Source: Rhizobium nepotum 39/7 (GTDB taxonomy: Bacteria > Pseudomonadota > Alphaproteobacteria > Rhizobiales > Rhizobiaceae). From it: 64,000 nt of DNA. The stretch's first letter is position 1; each line of letters starts with the position of its first letter. This document shows positions 58,808-64,000 of the stretch, piece by piece. The stretch covers positions 1-64,000 of the forward strand of contig NZ_JWJH01000020.1 in NCBI RefSeq assembly GCF_000949865.1, in the 5' to 3' direction. The position numbers and the translations under genes are program-made. Under the pieces are notes generated by a model. The model did no database searches. It was not told the DNA's origin and saw nothing but the letters and a program-made list of their open reading frames with translations.

Positions 58808-59962
58808 ATGCGGGTCTGGAAACAGGTGGGTGTCTGTCTTGCCGTGGCGGGAACGGGGCTCTGTCTTTGGGGCTTTTATTCGCCCGAGGCCCGCAATTTG
58901 CTTGCCGGTATCGGGATCGGCAAAATGCCGGCCGGTGCTGTCGAGGTTGCCGCGACATCAGGCTCGCCATCCGGGCAAGGTGCGGGCGGCGCACGGCGCA
59001 ACGGCAATACGACCCTGGTGGTGATGACTCCGGTCAAAAAAGGCACGGTCAATGACAGGCTGAACGCCATCGGCAATGGCGAAGCGATCCAGTCGGTCGT
59101 CGTCATGCCGCAGACCTCCGGCACGCTTTCCGAAATTCGTGTTTCATCCGGCGCTCGCGTCGTGAAGGGGCAGGTGCTTGCGCGGCTCGATGACGAGGAG
59201 CAGGTGATCGAGCGGGACAAGGCGCAGGTAGCGTTGCGCAGCGCTGTCGAAAAATCGAATTCCTACAAGAACCTGAGATCCGTCTCCCGCCTTGATGTGC
59301 TGGACGCGCAGATTGCCGAGGAGGCCGCGAAACTCGCGCTCAGCACCGCCGAACTGAACCTCAGGCGCCGCGATATCGTCGCGCCGATAGAGGGTGTGGC
59401 CGGTATCGTGGCCGCCAATATCGGCGACAATGTCACGACGCAATCGACCATCGTCAGCATCGACGACCGTTCCGAAATTCTGGTCAACTTCTGGGCGCCG
59501 GAACGGTTCGCAACCGCGATCACGGTTGGAATGCCGGTGGAAGCCACCTCGATTTCGCGTCCCGGCGAGACGTTCAAGGGCGAGGTCGAGGCTGTCGACA
59601 ACCGTGTCGACGCGGCGAGCCGCACCATCCGCATCCGGGCGCGGCTCGGCAATGACAAGGACGAATTGCGGGCCGGCATGTCTTTCGGCGTCACCATGCG
59701 TTTTGCCGGAGAGACCTACGCTTCCGTCGATCCGCTGGCGGTGCAATGGGATGCCGAAGGCTCCTATGTCTGGCGCGTGACCGACAATAAATCCGGCAAG
59801 GTGCGCGTGCAGATCGTGCAGCGCAATCCCGACGCCGTCCTCGTGAAGGCGGAACTGGCGGAGGGCGAGCAGGTCGTGACCGAAGGATTGCAGCGGGTGC
59901 GGGAAGGCGGCGTGGTCCGCGTCGCCAGCCAGCCGAAGCCCGAGGAGGTTGCCAGCCAATGA
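58808..59962 (+). CDS. RND efflux periplasmic adaptor (HlyD/MFP family)
   Basis: A 384-residue membrane-fusion protein: N-terminal membrane helix (VGVCLAVAGTGLCLWGF), lipoyl half-motif VMPQTSGTLSEIRVSSG, a helical hairpin (about 130-170), the second lipoyl half VAPIEGVAGIVAANIGD, and a beta-barrel domain. GGAGA lies six bases upstream. It overlaps the RND gene by ATGA. Confidence 0.9.
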   Translation: MRVWKQVGVCLAVAGTGLCLWGFYSPEARNLLAGIGIGKMPAGAVEVAATSGSPSGQGAGGARRNGNTTLVVMTPVKKGTVNDRLNAIGNGEAIQSVVVMPQTSGTLSEIRVSSGARVVKGQVLARLDDEEQVIERDKAQVALRSAVEKSNSYKNLRSVSRLDVLDAQIAEEAAKLALSTAELNLRRRDIVAPIEGVAGIVAANIGDNVTTQSTIVSIDDRSEILVNFWAPERFATAITVGMPVEATSISRPGETFKGEVEAVDNRVDAASRTIRIRARLGNDKDELRAGMSFGVTMRFAGETYASVDPLAVQWDAEGSYVWRVTDNKSGKVRVQIVQRNPDAVLVKAELAEGEQVVTEGLQRVREGGVVRVASQPKPEEVASQ

Positions 59963-62900
59963 CGACGCAGTCGCCTCCCGCTCAGGACTCCAAGCTCGCA
60001 TTTACCGCATTGTTCGTTCGCCGCCCCATTCTGGCGGCGGTTCTCAATACCTTGCTTGTCGTCGCCGGCCTTGCCGCGCTGGTGGGTGTCGAAGTGCGTG
60101 AGCTGCCGGATGTGGACCGGCCGACCATCAGCGTCAGGACGACTTACGAGGGTGCTGCGCCCGAAACCATCGACCAGGAAGTGACGCAGACGATCGAGGG
60201 TGCGGTGGCGCGCGTCAGCGGCGTCAAATCCATCTCCTCCAACTCGCAGTTCGGCACCAGCCGCGTAACGATGGAATTCGGCGACAACGTCGATATGGCC
60301 GTTGCCGCAAACGATGTCCGCGACGCTATCGGCCGTGTGACTAACCAGTTGCCTGATGATGCCGACGAACCGCAGATCATCAAGGCGGATTCCGACAGCC
60401 AGCCGATCATGCGTCTTGCCGTCACATCGTCCACGCTCAGCATGGAGGATCTGACCAAGCTGGTGGATGATGAGGTCATCGACCGCCTGGCCGCCGTCGA
60501 TGGCGTGGCGGATGTGGAGCTTTACGGCGATCAGGAAAAGGTCTTCCGCGTCGATCTCAATCAGGCGGCGCTTGCCAGCCGTGGCTTGACTGTCACCGAT
60601 GTCGCGAACGCGCTGGCCAGTGCTGCCCTTGATATGCCGGCGGGATCGCTGAAAAGCGCTACGCAGGACATCGTCGTGCGCGCCACGGCCAGCCTGACGA
60701 AGCCGGAGGATTTTTCGAACCTTCTCATCAAGAGCAATATCCGCCTGCGTGACGTTGCGACCGTCATGCTGGGCGCGGACGACGAATCCACCTCGCTGCG
60801 CTCCAACGGCGTGCAGGGTGTCGGTCTCGGCGTCATCCGGCAGGCGCAGTCCAATACGCTGAATATCTCCACCGGCGTGAAGGCCGCCGTCGATGCCATG
60901 TCTGTCAACCTGCCGGAAGGCACGCGCATCATCGTCACCAGCGACGATGCCGTCTTCATCGAAGGCGCGCTGCACGAGGTGGAGCTGGCGCTTGGTCTTT
61001 CGGCGCTCATCGTTGTCGTCGTGCTTTATCTGTTCCTGCGCGACTGGCGGGCGACCCTCATTCCGGCGATCACCATGCCGGTGGCGCTGATCGGCACCAT
61101 CGTCGCAATCTACATGGTCGGCTTCTCGATCAATATCCTGACGTTGCTCGCTATTGTCCTTGCTACGGGTCTCGTGGTCGACGACGCGATCGTGGTGCTG
61201 GAAAATATCGTGCGCCGCCGGGCGGAAGGCATGGGTCCGCGCGCCGCCGCCGTTCTCGGAACCCAGGAAGTGTTCTTCGCGGTGATCGCGACGACGGCGA
61301 CGCTTGCCGCCGTGTTCATTCCGCTCTCTTTTCTGCCGGGCCAGCTTGGCGGCCTTTTCCGTGAGTTCGGTTTCGTGCTCGCCTTTGCAGTCGGCCTTTC
61401 CTCCATCGTGGCGCTGACGCTTTGTCCGATGCTCGCCTCGCGGATGCTGAAGGAAGGATTGAAAGAGCCCACGGGGCCGCTCGCCTGGTTCGGCAATGTC
61501 TTTGCCGCCACCTACAAGACGACGCTTGCCGCCTGCCTCAACAATCCGCTGATCGTCATCATCGTCGCGCTCGTCTTTTCCGGCCTGTCGTGGATTGCCT
61601 TCGGCATGATCCAGAACGAGTTGACGCCGCGTGAGGACCGGGCCTCGGTCATGATGCGCGTGACGGCGCCGCAGGGCGTCAGCCTCGACTATACGCGCGA
61701 CCAATTGCAGCGGATCGAGGAAAATCTCCAGCCGCTGCGCGACAGTGGTGAAATCCGCAGTATTTACTCCATCACCGGCATGAACGGTTCCTCCAATACC
61801 GGCTTTCTGGTGTTGACGCTGGCGCCCTGGGCCGATCGCGAGCGCACGCAGAACCAGATCGCCGCAGACGTCACCTCCGCCGCCAACAGGGTGCCGGCGC
61901 TGCGCGGCAATGCGATGCAGCCGAACAGCCTCAGGATTCGCGGCGCGGGCAACGGCTTGCAGATGGCGATGGTCGGCAGCAACTATCAGGCGCTGACCGC
62001 CGCGACGCAGAAATTGCTGCTTTCCATGGAAGAAAGCGGCCTGTTCGATACGCCGCGTTTTGACAACGAACCCAATCAGGCGCAGCTTTCCGTCTCCATC
62101 GACCGCGAGCGCGCCTCCGATCTCGGCATCGATATCACCGGCCTGTCGCGCGCCATGCAATCGCTGCTGGAAGGACGCTCGATCGTCGACGTCTTCGTGG
62201 ATGGCGATGCGATCCCGGTCCGCCTGCTATCCTCCACCCGGCCGATCAACGACCCGACCGATCTCGAAAATGTCTTCCTGAAAACGGGTGACGGCAAGAT
62301 CGTTCCGATGTCGGTCATCGCGACGCTGAAGGAAAATGCGGTGGCGCCGCAGCTGAACCGCGAGCAGCAACTTCCCTCCGTCGGCTTTACCGCTAACCTC
62401 AAGGATGGCGTCTCGCTTGGTCAGGCGCTGGAAAAGGTGAACGAGCTTTCGCGGTCCGTCCTGCCGCCCGGCGCACGCCTCCTGCCGCTTGGCGAGGCAG
62501 CGACGCTTGAGGAAAATTCGAGCGGCATGCTGCTGACCTTCGGTTTCGCCATCGCCATCATCTTCCTCGTGCTCGCCGCGCAGTTCGAAAGCGTTCTGAG
62601 TTCGATCATCATCATGTCGACGGTGCCGCTCGGTCTCGCCTGCGCCGTCATCGCGCTGCTCGTCACCGGATCGAGCCTCAATGTCTATAGTCAGATCGGG
62701 CTTGTGCTTCTGGTCGGCGTGATGGCGAAGAACGGCATCCTCATCGTGGAATTCGCCAATCATCTGCGCGATCAGGGCGCAACCGTGCGCGAAGCCATCG
62801 AAAAGGCCACCAGCATCCGCCTGCGCCCGGTGATGATGACGATGATCGCCACCATTCTCGGTGGCGTGCCGCTGGTGCTGGCGCAGGGTGCGGGTGCGGA

Positions 62901-63108
62901 AGCACGCATAGCGCTCGGCTGGGTCATCGTCGGCGGTCTGGGTTTTGCGACGCTGGTGACACTCTACATCACTCCGGTCTCCTACCTGCTGATTGCCCGT
63001 TTTGCCAAGCCACAGGCGGATGAGGAAATTCGCCTCCACCGCGAACTGGAACTTGCCGCGCGTCGGAAGGCGCTGGAGGAGGACAAGCAGCTGCTGGCGG
63101 CGGAATAG
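59959..63108 (+). CDS. RND multidrug efflux permease (HAE1/AcrB family)
   Basis: A 1049-residue inner-membrane pump with 12 helices and two large periplasmic loops. The TM4 proton relay pair is Asp408-Asp409 in GLVVDDAIVVLENI, and the TM10 lysine lies in GVMAKNGILIVEFAN. The motif GMNGSSNTGF and C-terminal ALGWVIVGGLGFATLVTLYI are as in the family. No outer-membrane channel gene is present, so it probably recruits one encoded elsewhere. Drug range is not readable. Confidence 0.93.
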   Translation: MTTQSPPAQDSKLAFTALFVRRPILAAVLNTLLVVAGLAALVGVEVRELPDVDRPTISVRTTYEGAAPETIDQEVTQTIEGAVARVSGVKSISSNSQFGTSRVTMEFGDNVDMAVAANDVRDAIGRVTNQLPDDADEPQIIKADSDSQPIMRLAVTSSTLSMEDLTKLVDDEVIDRLAAVDGVADVELYGDQEKVFRVDLNQAALASRGLTVTDVANALASAALDMPAGSLKSATQDIVVRATASLTKPEDFSNLLIKSNIRLRDVATVMLGADDESTSLRSNGVQGVGLGVIRQAQSNTLNISTGVKAAVDAMSVNLPEGTRIIVTSDDAVFIEGALHEVELALGLSALIVVVVLYLFLRDWRATLIPAITMPVALIGTIVAIYMVGFSINILTLLAIVLATGLVVDDAIVVLENIVRRRAEGMGPRAAAVLGTQEVFFAVIATTATLAAVFIPLSFLPGQLGGLFREFGFVLAFAVGLSSIVALTLCPMLASRMLKEGLKEPTGPLAWFGNVFAATYKTTLAACLNNPLIVIIVALVFSGLSWIAFGMIQNELTPREDRASVMMRVTAPQGVSLDYTRDQLQRIEENLQPLRDSGEIRSIYSITGMNGSSNTGFLVLTLAPWADRERTQNQIAADVTSAANRVPALRGNAMQPNSLRIRGAGNGLQMAMVGSNYQALTAATQKLLLSMEESGLFDTPRFDNEPNQAQLSVSIDRERASDLGIDITGLSRAMQSLLEGRSIVDVFVDGDAIPVRLLSSTRPINDPTDLENVFLKTGDGKIVPMSVIATLKENAVAPQLNREQQLPSVGFTANLKDGVSLGQALEKVNELSRSVLPPGARLLPLGEAATLEENSSGMLLTFGFAIAIIFLVLAAQFESVLSSIIIMSTVPLGLACAVIALLVTGSSLNVYSQIGLVLLVGVMAKNGILIVEFANHLRDQGATVREAIEKATSIRLRPVMMTMIATILGGVPLVLAQGAGAEARIALGWVIVGGLGFATLVTLYITPVSYLLIARFAKPQADEEIRLHRELELAARRKALEEDKQLLAAE

Positions 63109-63193
63109 AAAACGGTTGCCGCCAAACGCTGTTTGGCGCAGTCGCGATGCTGGACAAAGCCTCAGCCGTATCCCATACCACGCAACGGAATTT

Positions 63194-63216
63194 CGTAACG
63201 GATCGAGTCCGTTACG
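63194..63216. promoter_or_regulatory. Perfect 9-base inverted repeat upstream of the dehydrogenase
   Basis: CGTAACGGA-TCGAG-TCCGTTACG, with a 5-base spacer, ends 26 bases before the start codon. An operator or leader hairpin is likely. A second stem-loop (CGCCAAA-CGCTG-TTTGGCG at 63120-63138), without a U-run, lies between it and the RND stop. Confidence 0.5.
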
Positions 63217-63242
63217 GCGGTATCTTGCGGTGGAGATGGATG

Positions 63243-64000
63243 ATGGCGCTGAAAGATGTGGTGGCGGGGAAGCGGAACGAAGAGGGCATTGCCTCGGTGC
63301 TTGTGGTGCTGAAGCAGCAGCTCGGCGACAAGCTCCAGACCGGTCAGGCGTTTCGTGAGCAGCACGGTCATACCACCACCTATCTCACTTTGCAGGCGCC
63401 TGATGGTGTCGTTTTTGCCGAGAGCGCCGATGATGTGAAAGCCGTGGTGAAGGCCTGCGCGCACTATAAGGTGCCGGTCATTCCGTTCGGAACAGGGTCT
63501 TCGCTGGAAGGGCAGGTCAATGCGCCGAATGGCGGAATATGCATCGATTTCAGCCGGATGAATCGCATCATTGAGGTGAATGCCGAAGATCTTGACGTGA
63601 CGGTGGAGCCGGGTGTTACGCGCGAAGACCTCAACGTCTATCTGCGCGATACCGGGCTGTTTTTCCCGATCGATCCGGGCGCCAATGCGTCCATCGGCGG
63701 CATGGCGTCCACGCGGGCGTCGGGCACCAATGCCGTGCGTTACGGCACCATGAAGGACAATGTTCTGGCCGTTACCGCCGTCGTCGCCAATGGCGAGGAA
63801 ATCCGCACGGCGCGGCGCGCCCGCAAGTCGTCGGCCGGTTACGATCTGACACGGCTGTTCGTGGGCGCCGAGGGTACGCTCGGGGTTCTGACATCCGTTA
63901 CGCTGCGGTTGCAGGGCATCCCGGAAAAGATCGCCGGTGGGGTCTGCACTTTCGACAGCATTCAGGCGGCTTGCGATGCTGTCATCATGACGATCCAGAT
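63243..64000 (+). CDS. FAD-linked D-lactate/glycolate-type dehydrogenase, 5' part
   Basis: The first 252 or so codons of an FAD-binding PCMH (VAO-type) dehydrogenase that continues beyond the window. FAD contacts: PVIPFGTGSSLEG, GGMASTRASGTNAVRYGTM and SSAGYDLTRLFVGAEGTLGV. These match D-lactate dehydrogenase (cytochrome) and GlcD relatives; which one cannot be decided here. GGAG lies seven bases before the ATG at 63243; another ATG is at 63240. Confidence 0.85.
   Translation, partial: MALKDVVAGKRNEEGIASVLVVLKQQLGDKLQTGQAFREQHGHTTTYLTLQAPDGVVFAESADDVKAVVKACAHYKVPVIPFGTGSSLEGQVNAPNGGICIDFSRMNRIIEVNAEDLDVTVEPGVTREDLNVYLRDTGLFFPIDPGANASIGGMASTRASGTNAVRYGTMKDNVLAVTAVVANGEEIRTARRARKSSAGYDLTRLFVGAEGTLGVLTSVTLRLQGIPEKIAGGVCTFDSIQAACDAVIMTIQ

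Noticed and set aside
63120..63138. Stem-loop after the RND permease as a terminator
   Set aside because: The stem is sound but no U-run follows, so it is mentioned only as a neighbour of the operator candidate.

Overview
The window looks like a chromosomal segment of a member of the Rhizobiaceae, most like Agrobacterium. Reasons: the long dcw (division and cell wall) cluster with an extended FtsZ, protein families and N-termini typical of that group (DUF1127, DUF2778, BamD, LpxC, PrmA), about 60% G+C, a class A RNase P RNA of alphaproteobacterial type, and a paired-arm intergenic palindrome common in alphaproteobacterial genomes. This is inference from sequence recall; no database search was run.

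Layout. 127-3213 (- strand): a lipoprotein lytic transglycosylase, a LysE-type exporter and a PPi-dependent phosphofructokinase. 3553-8393 (+): a TerB/J-domain co-chaperone coupled to a peptidoglycan amidase, a second lytic transglycosylase, and two tandem FAD oxidoreductase paralogues. 8449-8848: rnpB. 9040-9073: a four-repeat MraZ operator, followed by mraZ-rsmH-ftsL-ftsI-murE-murF-mraY-murD-ftsW-murG-murC-murB (9250-23200), mostly with 4-base overlaps or very short gaps. Two tiny membrane-protein frames follow murB, the first split by an amber codon, and then a strong terminator. An inverted MFS gene (23639-24943) and a 540-base regulatory gap separate this arm from ddlB-ftsQ-ftsA-ftsZ (25486-30501). 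lpxC, bamD, recN and ligA follow (30772-36816). The two dcw arms together supply peptidoglycan precursor synthesis (MurA is not here), lipid II formation, D-Ala-D-Ala ligation and the divisome core.

36881-48506 is a mixed region: an APH-fold kinase, a GNAT acetyltransferase, an EamA exporter with a divergent LysR regulator, a DEDDh exonuclease, CreA, a lone CheW, a 52-residue membrane peptide, an SCO copper chaperone, PrmA, a DUF1127 peptide, an M24 aminopeptidase P, AzlCD and a DUF2164 protein.

48514-64000: nicotinamidase, a DUF2778 (Tlde1-like) membrane protein, a YdcZ pair, a small choline/betaine-type unit (binding protein plus alpha/beta hydrolase, with a divergent BetI-like regulator), a GT25 glycosyltransferase, UvrD/PcrA helicase, a CMD/AhpD-like protein, an RND efflux pair, and the first 252 or so codons of an FAD-linked D-lactate/glycolate-type dehydrogenase that runs off the right edge.

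No phage, insertion sequence, CRISPR array, tRNA or rRNA was seen. Most of the window is conserved housekeeping sequence. The less ordinary signals are the split small membrane gene after murB, the phased MraZ and TTAA repeats, several perfect inverted repeats in leaders, and the choline-type binding protein without a permease.
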